Assembly: GCF_017161325.1 (NCBI RefSeq)
Contig: NZ_CP045670.1
Location: 744,001-808,000 of the forward strand
DNA: 64,000 nt
DNA from: Treponema pedis
GTDB lineage: Bacteria; Spirochaetota; Spirochaetia; Treponematales; Treponemataceae
Direction of reading: 5' to 3'
Shown here one piece after another: positions 1-10,352 of this stretch. Every line of letters begins with the position of its first letter. The first letter of the stretch is position 1. The notes under the pieces are model-generated. The model saw only the letters and a program-made list of their open reading frames with translations, searched no databases and had not been told where the DNA came from. A program made the translations under genes and the position numbers.

Positions 1-275
1 TGGACGAAAGATATGTCAAGGAAAATTCGCTTGATTATTTTTCCTGTATAAAAAATGAAATAACCGAAGAGCTCGGAATTCGTTTTAATCCCGATATTCA
101 TTATTTAAAACCCTTATTTATAAGTTTTGAAAAAAACGCAAAGAAAATTTCCATAGTGTTTCATTTTAAACCCAATATGAATAGTACAGAACTTATAAGT
201 CAATTGAATAAGCATAACGCAAATTTAATTAAATGCGGACAAAAGATTGAAACAGCTTCTTTTGTTTTACGGTAA
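1..275 (+). CDS. Nudix-like protein, C-terminal part
   Basis: This is the 3' end of a gene that begins before the window; the open frame starts at base 3 and stops with TAA at 273-275, giving about 90 residues. The segment NEITEELGI resembles the REUxEExGU half of a Nudix box, with Asn in place of the usual Arg. It is followed by a beta-strand-rich stretch (LKPLFISFEKN, ISIVFHFKP), as in Nudix hydrolases. Nudix enzymes cleave nucleoside diphosphates linked to another moiety. The substrate cannot be told, and the glycine-rich first half of the box lies outside the window. The family call is an inference from one motif. Confidence 0.45.
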   Translation, partial: DERYVKENSLDYFSCIKNEITEELGIRFNPDIHYLKPLFISFEKNAKKISIVFHFKPNMNSTELISQLNKHNANLIKCGQKIETASFVLR

Positions 276-492
276 AAACAACTATATGAATTTTTTCACT
301 CAGCCGAAAGAGACAAAACAGGAGAGAATTTATTTTCATCACTAGATGCTTTTTTTACAATGAGGACGGACAATATTAAAAGCGGACTATGTTTGGCGGA
401 GAGAAAATATTTTGCTCCGCCATACTAAAAGATGCAACTTCAATATCCGATTGTTTAGAAATTTGCCGGCATAATTTATAATATAAATAGTT

Positions 493-1020
493 TTAAATAT
501 TTTTTCTTAACTCATAAGCCTCATATTCAATCGAAGTGCATTTCTTTTTAAAACAGGTCTTAAAAAATTTTTTCATACCGTTTTTATAGCAAGCTTTGAG
601 AGAACCTATATTATCTTTTGCAACCAGAGAAGTAACGATTTTGCCGCCTTGCAGTTTTATAAAATCAATTAAACCGGAAATCAGTTCCGTTGCATAGCCT
701 TTTTTCCACTCGGTCTTTGCAATTGTATATCCAATTCCCCAAATATCTTTTCCTTTATTTTTTTCCGTAAAAACACAGGCTGTTCCGATAATAATATTCG
801 TATCTTTTTTAAATACGGAAAAATAAAAATCATCTTTCCAACTTTCAGGGCAGGATAATTCTTCCCGTAATATTTCTCTCAACTCATCACCGTTTTTATA
901 CGGCATATCAGCCAAATATTTTCCGGCTTCTTTATCTCCCCATTCTTTTGCAGCATAATCGCAATCGAAAAAGGTCATATCTTTTATATCCAATCTTAAT
1001 GTTGAAAATCTTTTATTCAT
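493..1020 (-). CDS. GNAT family N-acetyltransferase (RimJ/RimL-like)
   Basis: The 175-residue protein has the layout of a single-domain GNAT enzyme, which transfers acetyl from acetyl-CoA to an amine. The central part WGIGYTIAKTEWKKGYATE matches the core of the RimJ/RimL-type acetyltransferases, where the W-[KR]-[KR/Q]-G-[YI]-A-[TS]-E motif forms the acetyl-CoA pyrophosphate loop. The later VAKDNIGSLKACYKNGMKK matches the usual N-xx-S-x-[RK]-xx-x-K-x-G-[FM] helix. It stands alone on the minus strand with no clear Shine-Dalgarno. Its substrate is unknown. Confidence 0.8.
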   Translation of the reverse strand: MNKRFSTLRLDIKDMTFFDCDYAAKEWGDKEAGKYLADMPYKNGDELREILREELSCPESWKDDFYFSVFKKDTNIIIGTACVFTEKNKGKDIWGIGYTIAKTEWKKGYATELISGLIDFIKLQGGKIVTSLVAKDNIGSLKACYKNGMKKFFKTCFKKKCTSIEYEAYELRKNI

Positions 1021-1477
1021 ATTGATACCATATTCACTATTTTAGTCTACTTTCAGATAAAAAGCAATATACGAGTACCTATACCTTTCGATTGGACTTT
1101 CATTAAACACATTAAAAATCCGGCATATTCCTGAAAACATTTCGGAAACTAAATAATGCACGGGAATTCCGATGCATTATTTACTCTAAGAGCAAACAAA
1201 ACTTTTAATCCGCCTACATATCGAGCAGCAAAACCAAAATGCAATACTCATATTGCTAAATTTCGATTTGTTTATAGAAATGGATAAATTACGGCTATAA
1301 TATCAGTAAGCGCTTTTTCATCAGTTAAAAAAATTATTTTGCGGAAATAAAATGTATTACTCTTTCGGATCAACAGGAAAAATTGCATCTACAGCCTGCT
1401 TTCTTTCATCTTATGCTCCTATCCCAGGAGACACAAACTTTCCAAGTTCACCTTGAAATTGGTTTAGTGTATATGTT
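1021..1477. other. Gene-free stretch before the CRISPR array
   Basis: No convincing reading frame is visible in these 457 bases. The part directly before the first repeat (about 1360-1477) has the position of an array-flanking or leader sequence, but no leader motif can be recognised from one sequence. If the array is transcribed rightward, this is its upstream side. Confidence 0.4.
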
Positions 1478-4400
1478 ATTGTGATTTGATTTCTTTTTAA
1501 AAAGTGATATAATCATTAAGCATAAGATTCAGCAATCCAATCGGTTGTGATTTGATTTCTTTTTAAAAAGTGATATAATAGTAGTTCCCGAGTGCATATT
1601 GTAGATATTGTTGTGATTTGATTTCTTTTTAAAAAGTGATATAATAAATTTCCTGAATGGATAACAGTAGCCGATGTTGTGATTTGATTTCTTTTTAAAA
1701 AGTGATATAATCAATAATTTTTCAAAGTGCCGAACGGTGCTGTTGTGATTTGATTTCTTTTTAAAAAGTGATATAATGTCTTTTTGAAGTTCAAAAGCTA
1801 CCCGCCAGTTGTGATTTGATTTCTTTTTAAAAAGTGATATAATGAATTTAAAATAAATAATCACCCCGGCGAGGTTGTGATTTGATTTCTTTTTAAAAAG
1901 TGATATAATAAGAAAAGTAATGCGGTAAGTACGTTTTACGTTGTGATTTGATTTCTTTTTAAAAAGTGATATAATGCATAGACTGTGTAATCATTTGACG
2001 TAAGGGTTGTGATTTGATTTCTTTTTAAAAAGTGATATAATAATGTATCGCAACAAACGGTATCAAATACTGTTGTGATTTGATTTCTTTTTAAAAAGTG
2101 ATATAATGATTGATGACAGCTTCAAAGATGAGGAGCTGTTGTGATTTGATTTCTTTTTAAAAAGTGATATAATAATACTTTCAGTATTTATCATCAATTA
2201 CGGGTTGTGATTTGATTTCTTTTTAAAAAGTGATATAATCTTTACACATATCTTAGTTAACAATCAATAGTTGTGATTTGATTTCTTTTTAAAAAGTGAT
2301 ATAATAACCTAAAATAAATATACAATCCGAGACTCGGGTTGTGATTTGATTTCTTTTTAAAAAGTGATATAATTGAAGTTCGACTGCTAACTGGTCAAGC
2401 TGAGTTGTGATTTGATTTCTTTTTAAAAAGTGATATAATTCAAGCGGGCAATTGAAAGCGTTGCACAATGTTGTGATTTGATTTCTTTTTAAAAAGTGAT
2501 ATAATTTTCAATAAGTTTGCATAGCCGCAAACTGCAGTTGTGATTTGATTTCTTTTTAAAAAGTGATATAATCGATTTATCATTGCTTTCGGCGCTTTAA
2601 TGGTTGTGATTTGATTTCTTTTTAAAAAGTGATATAATTTCAGCTTCCATTTTCCCGGTGCTATCTTGGTTGTGATTTGATTTCTTTTTAAAAAGTGATA
2701 TAATCGGAGTGTTTTTAAAATTGGACGGGCTAACGTTGTGATTTGATTTCTTTTTAAAAAGTGATATAATCAAAAAAGTAAACTATGACGGAGCGAAGCC
2801 GTTGTGATTTGATTTCTTTTTAAAAAGTGATATAATAATACAAGACTTACGGATACAAATACAGTGGTTGTGATTTGATTTCTTTTTAAAAAGTGATATA
2901 ATAAATAATGAAATTTGATAAAGCAATAGTGTGTTGTGATTTGATTTCTTTTTAAAAAGTGATATAATAAATGCCGGAATAAATTCGGCTTCGGAAATGT
3001 TGTGATTTGATTTCTTTTTAAAAAGTGATATAATTAACGCAGAAAATAAAAATTAAACAAACTGGTTGTGATTTGATTTCTTTTTAAAAAGTGATATAAT
3101 ATTTTCAAGGCGGCTTGTAAATGATTTGGGGTTGTGATTTGATTTCTTTTTAAAAAGTGATATAATCGTGGAACACGGGAAGACGCACCGATGAAAGTTG
3201 TGATTTGATTTCTTTTTAAAAAGTGATATAATTAAACAAAACTCTTGTATACTTAGGAGCTAGTTGTGATTTGATTTCTTTTTAAAAAGTGATATAATAC
3301 GGCAATCCGTGAATATTACGGATTACCTGTTGTGATTTGATTTCTTTTTAAAAAGTGATATAATAGCGGTAAGAATCCGATTAGATTACTCATAGTTGTG
3401 ATTTGATTTCTTTTTAAAAAGTGATATAATAACGCCGCCAAAATATCGTATCAAAATTAAGTTGTGATTTGATTTCTTTTTAAAAAGTGATATAATCTTG
3501 ATTTTTATCGCATAAAACGATACACTGTTGTGATTTGATTTCTTTTTAAAAAGTGATATAATTGAGGTGGTACTGATATAGCCGGTAAGCCAGTTGTGAT
3601 TTGATTTCTTTTTAAAAAGTGATATAATTTTTTCTTTTATTTTGAGGGTTTGATTGGCGTTGTGATTTGATTTCTTTTTAAAAAGTGATATAATTTCCAT
3701 CTTCAGGATTATGCACTCTTGCATAGTTGTGATTTGATTTCTTTTTAAAAAGTGATATAATGCACATTAAGTTAATACCGCCTATATATAAGTTGTGATT
3801 TGATTTCTTTTTAAAAAGTGATATAATTTTCTCAGCTTTATCAGCCGTAATAGTTACGTTGTGATTTGATTTCTTTTTAAAAAGTGATATAATGTTGCTT
3901 TTTTTTGTCATCATCGTAAACTGTTGTGATTTGATTTCTTTTTAAAAAGTGATATAATTGTGGCGCTGCTTGAACTATAGCCGTGATAGTTGTGATTTGA
4001 TTTCTTTTTAAAAAGTGATATAATTGAGGTGGTACTGATATAGCCGGTAAGCCAGTTGTGATTTGATTTCTTTTTAAAAAGTGATATAATTTTTTCTTTT
4101 ATTTTGAGGGTTTGATTGGCGTTGTGATTTGATTTCTTTTTAAAAAGTGATATAATTTCCATCTTCAGGATTATGCACTCTTGCATAGTTGTGATTTGAT
4201 TTCTTTTTAAAAAGTGATATAATATTAGCATACACGATATATGCTATTATTTAGTTGTGATTTGATTTCTTTTTAAAAAGTGATATAATGTTGCAAGTTC
4301 TGAGCAAGCAATTGGTTATGTTGTGATTTGATTTCTTTTTAAAAAGTGATATAATAGTATTCCTGAACATTAGGGTCAGCCTTTTGTTGTGATTTGATTT

Positions 4401-5147
4401 CTTTTTAAAAAGTGATATAATTTGGTCTTGCCTAATGACACTTCCGAAGTCGGTTGTGATTTGATTTCTTTTTAAAAAGTGATATAATCTACTCCGTATC
4501 CATCAGATATAACAGTAGTTGTGATTTGATTTCTTTTTAAAAAGTGATATAATACTAGTCAGATTCATTTCTGCTGTGCCACAGTTGTGATTTGATTTCT
4601 TTTTAAAAAGTGATATAATACATCTTGCTGAAATACCACACGATATAGTGTTGTGATTTGATTTCTTTTTAAAAAGTGATATAATTAGCCGTAAAAATAG
4701 AGGCGGCTATTACGGGTTGTGATTTGATTTCTTTTTAAAAAGTGATATAATTAGTTTTATAAAAATGATGACTACCGACACAGTTGTGATTTGATTTCTT
4801 TTTAAAAAGTGATATAATTAGATGCAATGCAGCAAGCTGCGGGAGCAAGTTGTGATTTGATTTCTTTTTAAAAAGTGATATAATTGCTCATCATTTCACC
4901 TTTAGGCAATTCTGGTTGTGATTTGATTTCTTTTTAAAAAGTGATATAATCTCTTACCAAGTTTAGGTATTTGAGTATCAGTTGTGATTTGATTTCTTTT
5001 TAAAAAGTGATATAATGTAAGAGTGACGAATAATGCGCGGTGCTTCGTTGTGATTTGATTTCTTTTTAAAAAGTGATATAATGTTTATCCCCTCAACTCG
5101 CCCCGCAGGGCTTTGTGATTTGATTTCTTTTTAAAAAGTGATATAAT
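1478..5147 (+). CRISPR. Type II-C CRISPR array, 56 repeats and 55 spacers
   Basis: I count 56 copies of a 36-base repeat that begins GTTGTGATTTGATTTC and ends AAGTGATATAAT. Spacers are mostly 30 bases, with a few of 29, 31 or 32. All internal repeats look identical. The first (1478-1513) and last (5112-5147) differ at base 1 only, with A and T instead of G. The strand is set by the tracrRNA: its anti-repeat at about 10333-10360 is complementary to this strand, so crRNAs are read rightward, opposite to the cas genes. Each repeat holds TTGATT-N16-TATAAT with a TG one base before the -10 box, so transcription can start inside every spacer. Spacers 32-34 recur as spacers 39-41. Confidence 0.98.
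3527..4187 (+). repeat. Duplicated three-spacer block inside the array
   Basis: Bases 3527-3725 (repeats 32-34 and their spacers) recur at 3989-4187 (repeats 39-41). The offset is 462 bases, exactly seven repeat-spacer units. All three spacers match in order and length, including the 31-base third spacer. The likely cause is unequal recombination between identical repeats, not three repeated acquisitions. Confidence 0.95.
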
Positions 5148-5200
5148 GTGAATGGTGTAAACCTATACCTAATATACATTTACTCGCTTTTTAACACAAA

Positions 5201-5244
5201 AAAACAGGCTTTTTGATGATGAATTTTTTCAAAAAGTCTGTTTT
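5201..5244. terminator. Bidirectional terminator between array and cas2
   Basis: The arms at 5201-5216 (AAAACAGGCTTTTTGA) and 5229-5244 (TCAAAAAGTCTGTTTT) pair with one G-T mismatch around a 12-base loop. A-rich and T-rich runs on the two sides let it act on both strands. It lies just past the cas2 stop and after the last repeat, so it can end both the rightward pre-crRNA and the leftward cas transcript. Confidence 0.75.
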
Positions 5245-5245
5245 T

Positions 5246-5584
5246 TTAAAAAAATTCAAGTTGGGAGGGTGTTTTTTTCTTTTTTTCAGGGGTTTTTCCG
5301 ATAAATGATTCTATTTCACCGAACTGTTTGTCGGTAAAACGGAGAATACTTACCTTTCCTTCACGCGGAATATGCTTTTTAATATACTTTACATGCACAG
5401 CGCAGGCCTCCGCACTTCCGCAGTGCCGGTAGTATACACTGAATTGCATCATAGAAAACCCGTCTTCTATGAGCTGCTGACGGAATTTTGAAGCTCTATG
5501 ACGTTGCTCTTTGGTATTTGTCGGTAAATCAAACAGGCAGATAATCCACATAATCTTATACGCATTAAATCTTATATGCTCCAT
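5246..5584 (-). CDS. cas2: CRISPR-associated endoribonuclease Cas2
   Basis: This 112-residue protein has the Cas2 ferredoxin-like start MWIICLFDLPTNTKE, with the conserved Asp after the first strand, followed by FRQQLIEDGFSMMQFSVYYRHC as in type II Cas2. Cas2 forms the scaffold of the Cas1-Cas2 integrase that inserts new spacers. The ATG at 5584 lies two bases after the cas1 stop, which points to translational coupling. A second in-frame Met (residue 12, MWII) matches the start seen in many Cas2 proteins and could be used instead. Confidence 0.95.
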   Translation of the reverse strand: MEHIRFNAYKIMWIICLFDLPTNTKEQRHRASKFRQQLIEDGFSMMQFSVYYRHCGSAEACAVHVKYIKKHIPREGKVSILRFTDKQFGEIESFIGKTPEKKKKTPSQLEFF

Positions 5585-5586
5585 AG

Positions 5587-6474
5587 TTAGAATTCCGGCA
5601 ACTGTAGTTTTTCCGTTTTCCCCGTAAGTATTTGAGCAAAGGAACTAGCCGTATAAGTAAGACTTATCAATAAAGGTCTTGTACATTTACCGAGCTTACA
5701 GTCACAGGTTAATACAGTTAAAGCCATTTTCTTAAATTCCTGATTGACGTCTTTTTCATCAGGATTTTCTTTTATAAACTGACAAACGCAATCATCTACA
5801 TACGGTCTATACGGCTCCATAATATCGTCCGCTAAGGCATAAGCATTATATTTATTGTGATGATGTATTCCTAAAGTAGGCAACAGTCCTGAACCGACCA
5901 ATGCCCGTGCGGTTGCGGCTCTTAAAATTGCATAACCGTAGTTTAATAAATTATTCGGAAAAGCTCCATACCGGGCCCTCAACCAATCGCTGCCGAATAG
6001 AGAGTCCCAATATTTTTTAGCGGCAATTCCTTCACGGTTTGTGTGGTCATCGGTTTTTACCTCACTTGCAAGATAAACCAGCATTTCATTGCGGTGTCCG
6101 TATTTTTTTAAGAGAGCCGCCTGATTTTTTATCTTTTGACAGACGATTATTTTCCAGCAATTCTTTTTTACCGGAAGAGAAGCATTGATTTGAGCTGCAA
6201 ATATTTGATTTTGAACCGAATTACCGTCCAACAATAAGCTCATCGACAGGGGCATATGTTTTTCATCACAAAAAATAACGCTGGCATTGTTCTTTGTAAG
6301 CTCATTGATAACAGGGATTGAAATATACGATTGATTATTTTCAATAACTACAAAACCGATATCCTCTATCGGAACGGACGCTTCTTCTTGAGTATGTTTA
6401 TTCAAAATAATAAGCTGTTTGTTTTTTACCGTTAAACAAACAGCATTTGAAAAAAATAATGTTCGTTTAATCAC
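5587..6474 (-). CDS. cas1: CRISPR-associated integrase Cas1 (type II)
   Basis: This 295-residue protein is of normal length for type II Cas1. The active-site region is visible: LLNYGYAILRAATARAL (helix with the catalytic Glu upstream), LPTLGIHHH (metal-binding His) and ALADDIMEPYRPYVDD (acidic residues). With Cas2 it cuts and joins protospacers into the array. The start is a GTG at 6474 with no strong Shine-Dalgarno. It follows cas9 after about 32 bases, so the three cas genes form one operon. No csn2 or cas4 is present, which defines subtype II-C. Confidence 0.97.
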   Translation of the reverse strand: MIKRTLFFSNAVCLTVKNKQLIILNKHTQEEASVPIEDIGFVVIENNQSYISIPVINELTKNNASVIFCDEKHMPLSMSLLLDGNSVQNQIFAAQINASLPVKKNCWKIIVCQKIKNQAALLKKYGHRNEMLVYLASEVKTDDHTNREGIAAKKYWDSLFGSDWLRARYGAFPNNLLNYGYAILRAATARALVGSGLLPTLGIHHHNKYNAYALADDIMEPYRPYVDDCVCQFIKENPDEKDVNQEFKKMALTVLTCDCKLGKCTRPLLISLTYTASSFAQILTGKTEKLQLPEF

Positions 6475-6506
6475 ACTGTGATTATCGGTAATTATTTATA
6501 ATATCA

Positions 6507-9500
6507 TTACTTCTTTATTATCTTTCCGTCAGGTAAAATCGCAAAGTCAAAACCTTCTACAAGACACACAAGACTTCCGGGTGTATTATAGCATCTGAAT
6601 TTCATCATTTCGGATACGCTGCCTTGTCCTTTTGGATACTCCCATTTATCCGAACAGGAGCAATGAACCAGTTTTATCTTTATGCTTGAGCCGGTAACAG
6701 CCAATCCCGCTATTCTATATAACCTTTTCCAAACGGCATCATGAGGCAGTTCCCATATATTTTCTTCTTCGCTCTCTTTTAAAATAACCGTTTTACCTTT
6801 TTTCAAAGTTTTATACACCTTGAGTACCGTACCGTTCTTGGTTATCTCGGCAGGATACATTTCCTTTTTTTGCTGAACCGCATGTACCGCATCCAACAGA
6901 TTCACTGCACGGTAATCGGAAACCGTCTTACCGTCATCGGATACACCGCGGTAAAGAACAAAAAGATAATTTTCATCATTAACCGCATAGAAATAATTTT
7001 TATAATCTTTACGGTTTTCAGTCTCCGGATGTTTCTTTATTCGTAACGGGTTAGTTGTTTGTGCTTTGATACGAACTTTTTTCATATACGTTGTCCTGCC
7101 GTTTATTTTATACGGCAACAAAAGTCCTTGAGTCTGTATCTCTTCAATAGTTTGTATCTTCGATTCAAGATTGTCGATAAATATCTTTTTTATTCTTTTA
7201 TCGATAATTTTTTCCGCATCTTTTTCTGTCAATACGGAAACCGAAACCCGCTCCACAAATATATTTTCAGGCTTACGCTCTTTTTCGGGAGGTGTCATAA
7301 TACAACCATAGAACGTATCTTTATGAAGACTTCCTCGTGCCGTGTGCCCCTGTATATATTGCTTTTTTCCGTCTTTTAAAATAGGTTTTCCGCTGCGGGT
7401 ATCCCGTACAACCTTTTTGGTTTGCCGCAAGGCATTATCGTCATTATAAAATTTCGGTACCAAATACTCGGTTGCCGTAAGTACATCCGTATCGAAAGAT
7501 TTCCACGGTTTCGCAAATGTAAGATGACGTCCGTCGGCACTGTTTCGTACCGCTTCACAAAGTGCGGCGTACTTTCCTCTGCTTATGCAAGCGATAGTCA
7601 GTGCGTCAATCGTATGATGGCGATGGTAAGAGCGGTCTTTCGCCTCATTTCTTTCCAAAAGTCCCCACTGACGTTTAAAAAGATCCGTTGCAAAACCGTT
7701 TACCGGATAAACACTGGGAAATACCCCCTTCAAATACGCGAGAGCGAATTTCGTTATCAGCCGTGTATCGTTTAATTGACTGTTCTTAAATCCTGAAGGT
7801 ATTTCTTCTAATGTAAAACGTTTAAGTTTTTGTTCGTAATAGTGCAATTCATACATTGCCATATGGCGATTGACAATCATAGCGTCTTTTCTGGAAGGCT
7901 CTATGTATGCGCCGCGGGGTTTATTTCGCTCAATCGCCGCACGGCATTGGTCAATTTTTTCTCCGTAATATCCTTTTATCCGTTTGATAATATCCTCTTT
8001 TCCTGCAAGCTGCGAAGGAAGCTGTTGTTTTTTTACGCTGCGGTTAAAATGAACATCGCATAAGGTCAGATTTTCAAGCGAATCATCGAAAGACAGACTT
8101 CTCGGCACCGTATGTTCAAAATCAAACTGCGGCATTGAACCGAATAAATCAGTAAAACTTATTTTCTTTCCCGTATAAGGACATTCTTCTTTTTGTTCTT
8201 TCCACAACCGATACTTTTTAATATCTTTGTCGGTCGGTTCAATGGTAAATCCGTGCTCGGCGGCCGTCTCAATAATCGCTTGCTTGTATTTTGCATTTTT
8301 CGTTTCATTTTCTTTTTGGAAACGGGCAATCGCCGCCCGCATATTTTTATCGTTGACCTCATTTGCAAGTTCAACCGCTACCTTTGTCGAGCTGTCAATC
8401 GCACCGGTTTTTATCAAACGGTTGATGAGCTTCCTTAACTGAAATAATGCGCGCATTGCAACGGGATTTTTTACACTTTTCGTACGCGGCGACGCAAGAT
8501 ACATTTTACCGTCTTCCGCTTTCTTCGGAGGCTCAAATCCGTATTCGATATCCGAAGGGTGATACAGCTCTTTTTTTTCGTGTAACGTATATCCCTGCTC
8601 TCTTAGATATTCTTTTAATAGGTCATCTGTCCTTAAGAGCGGATATTTATAGTCATTTGCACGGTTTGTAACGGCAATACGGAGGGCATCGTCGATTTTC
8701 TCCGCCGCATTCCGTCTGATTTCCTGCTGCTCCGCTTGGGGTTTCTTTTCCCAATATTTTTTTCCGTACATATCCGCTATTTGCTCTTCAAGTATTGCTC
8801 GGTTCCATTGTTCCGACCTGAAATCGCGGGTTTTATCTTTAAATATCCTGTCGATGCAACTATTAACCAAAGCAATTTCACGGTTTTTCTCCGGCATAGC
8901 TTTAATAATGTTTTCAAACCCTGCTATGATTTTTGTTTTATCCGCTTCAAACGCCTTTTGACCGATTATAGTGGGAATATTTGCCATAAATACGGCATGG
9001 GAATACAGCATACCTTCCCGCAAAAACGGTAAAATCTTTTTGATTGCCTTCAAGCTCAAGTTTGCATATCCTTGATGGATTGGTATATTTAAAAAACTTT
9101 TTACTTTTTCTTCATCAAGATGCAGTTTTGTTTGTGCAAACTCGCGTAATTTATCCCTGTCATCAAAATCAAAAAGTACATGCCAAATAGCATAGCTGTC
9201 ATAATTATCGATTTTAATCTCTTTCCAGTTTTCACCGAAAATATGCAATAATCCGGCGGAAACGGGACAGCCTGCGACATTCGAATCGCTGCGATAGTTA
9301 AACTTCCAGCTTTCGTTTTTATTTTTACCGCGCAGCTTTTTTTCTATATCGATAAATTTAAAATTAGTTTTACTTACTCGATAAAATAACGGTATAATAA
9401 TCTCTTTTTCAATCTGTGTAAGAGGAACAAAGGCCTGCCGGTCATCCTCATCTATATTTTTAGCTACTTTTATACTGTTTATAAATTGCAGCATTCTAAA

Positions 9501-10292
9501 TTCTTCAAACTCAAAATGAGATACGGGGCAACGCGGTTTATTCGGCTCAAACGTGCAAGTACCGACTAAAAATTTTTGCGATTTTAATTTCCGTTGGTAG
9601 AAAATTGCCCGATAAAGTTGTTTAATCAAATCCTCGCTCAATCCCTGAACGCCGCAGATGGTATAAAATTCTTTTTCATAATGTTCTTTTCTTGCAGTGT
9701 ACCTGCCTCTGATTCTATCGCCGGTTTTGCGCAATTCATAAAAATATTGCCCGAGGGTTTTCTCTCCCATGACCTTTGAAAGCTCGCTAATTGCACTTGC
9801 CACTTTTCCGTCTTCGGTTTCTTTTCCCGCCTCTTTACGATTGCTTAAAAAACCGCGCCGCTGTGCAATGTGATACAGGGCTCTTCCGATTTCGTGTTTC
9901 GTACACTTTTGCTCCGCACATTTTTTTCTTAAAAAATACGGTTCATATTGTTCCGCCTCACTTGTCCGGTACCAGCGTACAAACACTTCCGATGACGGAT
10001 ATATTTTTTCTTTACGCCATACTTCAAGCTCTTCCGAAGAAAGCGGGCACATACCGTTTTGTATCAATACTTTTAAGGTTTCATATTTACGCAGTTTCCG
10101 GCGGAATTTTAATCTTCGTGCGGAGCGAAAGCCCGTTCTTTCCGCTGCTTTTGAACTTTCTACACCCTTTTCTATTTTTACCCCTTCAGGGAAAAGATAT
10201 ACACCGCAGTCTATGATAGGTTTTTCCGCCTTTTCATCTACGATGCCCCAACCGATGGAATTTGTTCCGATATCAAGTCCTAAAGTTTTCAT
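6507..10292 (-). CDS. cas9: CRISPR-associated endonuclease Cas9 (type II-C)
   Basis: This is the RNA-guided DNA endonuclease of the system, 1261 residues from the chosen ATG. That start has GGAGG seven bases upstream, and the protein then begins MKTLGLDIGTNSIGWGIVDE (RuvC-I, catalytic D7). An upstream in-frame Met at 10352 would read through the tracrRNA anti-repeat and is rejected. The arginine-rich bridge helix RTGFRSARRLKFRRKLRKY follows. RuvC-II is VAVELANE (E641). The HNH domain has FDFEHTVPRS (H727) and LTLCDVHFN. RuvC-III is HHTIDAL (H892/H893, D896). All nuclease residues are present. The HNH wording resembles the large II-C Cas9s of Bacteroidetes more than the II-A Cas9 of T. denticola; this is from memory, not an alignment. 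Confidence 0.97.
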   Translation of the reverse strand: MKTLGLDIGTNSIGWGIVDEKAEKPIIDCGVYLFPEGVKIEKGVESSKAAERTGFRSARRLKFRRKLRKYETLKVLIQNGMCPLSSEELEVWRKEKIYPSSEVFVRWYRTSEAEQYEPYFLRKKCAEQKCTKHEIGRALYHIAQRRGFLSNRKEAGKETEDGKVASAISELSKVMGEKTLGQYFYELRKTGDRIRGRYTARKEHYEKEFYTICGVQGLSEDLIKQLYRAIFYQRKLKSQKFLVGTCTFEPNKPRCPVSHFEFEEFRMLQFINSIKVAKNIDEDDRQAFVPLTQIEKEIIIPLFYRVSKTNFKFIDIEKKLRGKNKNESWKFNYRSDSNVAGCPVSAGLLHIFGENWKEIKIDNYDSYAIWHVLFDFDDRDKLREFAQTKLHLDEEKVKSFLNIPIHQGYANLSLKAIKKILPFLREGMLYSHAVFMANIPTIIGQKAFEADKTKIIAGFENIIKAMPEKNREIALVNSCIDRIFKDKTRDFRSEQWNRAILEEQIADMYGKKYWEKKPQAEQQEIRRNAAEKIDDALRIAVTNRANDYKYPLLRTDDLLKEYLREQGYTLHEKKELYHPSDIEYGFEPPKKAEDGKMYLASPRTKSVKNPVAMRALFQLRKLINRLIKTGAIDSSTKVAVELANEVNDKNMRAAIARFQKENETKNAKYKQAIIETAAEHGFTIEPTDKDIKKYRLWKEQKEECPYTGKKISFTDLFGSMPQFDFEHTVPRSLSFDDSLENLTLCDVHFNRSVKKQQLPSQLAGKEDIIKRIKGYYGEKIDQCRAAIERNKPRGAYIEPSRKDAMIVNRHMAMYELHYYEQKLKRFTLEEIPSGFKNSQLNDTRLITKFALAYLKGVFPSVYPVNGFATDLFKRQWGLLERNEAKDRSYHRHHTIDALTIACISRGKYAALCEAVRNSADGRHLTFAKPWKSFDTDVLTATEYLVPKFYNDDNALRQTKKVVRDTRSGKPILKDGKKQYIQGHTARGSLHKDTFYGCIMTPPEKERKPENIFVERVSVSVLTEKDAEKIIDKRIKKIFIDNLESKIQTIEEIQTQGLLLPYKINGRTTYMKKVRIKAQTTNPLRIKKHPETENRKDYKNYFYAVNDENYLFVLYRGVSDDGKTVSDYRAVNLLDAVHAVQQKKEMYPAEITKNGTVLKVYKTLKKGKTVILKESEEENIWELPHDAVWKRLYRIAGLAVTGSSIKIKLVHCSCSDKWEYPKGQGSVSEMMKFRCYNTPGSLVCLVEGFDFAILPDGKIIKK

Positions 10293-10310
10293 AAAAATCC
10301 TCCAAACCGC

Positions 10311-10339
10311 TTGCATATATTTTAAATATATGCTATTAT
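10311..10339 (+). promoter_or_regulatory. tracrRNA promoter
   Basis: TTGCAT (10311-10316), a 17-base spacer and TATTAT (10334-10339) preceded by TGC, an extended -10 box, form a good sigma70-type promoter pointing right. It lies between the cas9 start and the anti-repeat core, so the transcript would begin near 10346. Confidence 0.6.
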
Positions 10340-10352
10340 CTTTTAAAATCAA
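10325..10352 (-). promoter_or_regulatory. cas operon promoter
   Basis: On the minus strand, TTGATT (10352-10347), a 16-base spacer and TATATT (10330-10325) precede the cas9 ATG at 10292. The -35 box is the complement of the anti-repeat. The two divergent promoters are therefore interleaved and RNA polymerase should not fit on both at once. Confidence 0.5.

Noticed and set aside
1529-4231. Minus-strand reading frames of about 78-112 codons with a repeated IISLFKKKSNHN segment
   Set aside because: They are translations of the CRISPR repeat, not proteins; the repeated segment is the reverse complement of the 36-base repeat.
7059-10216. Several plus-strand frames opposite cas9
   Set aside because: They are shadows of cas9, with no Shine-Dalgarno and no recognisable domains.
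10293-10352. A 20-residue N-terminal extension of Cas9
   Set aside because: It translates the tracrRNA anti-repeat and promoter. The internal ATG at 10292 has GGAGG and gives the normal RuvC-I start.
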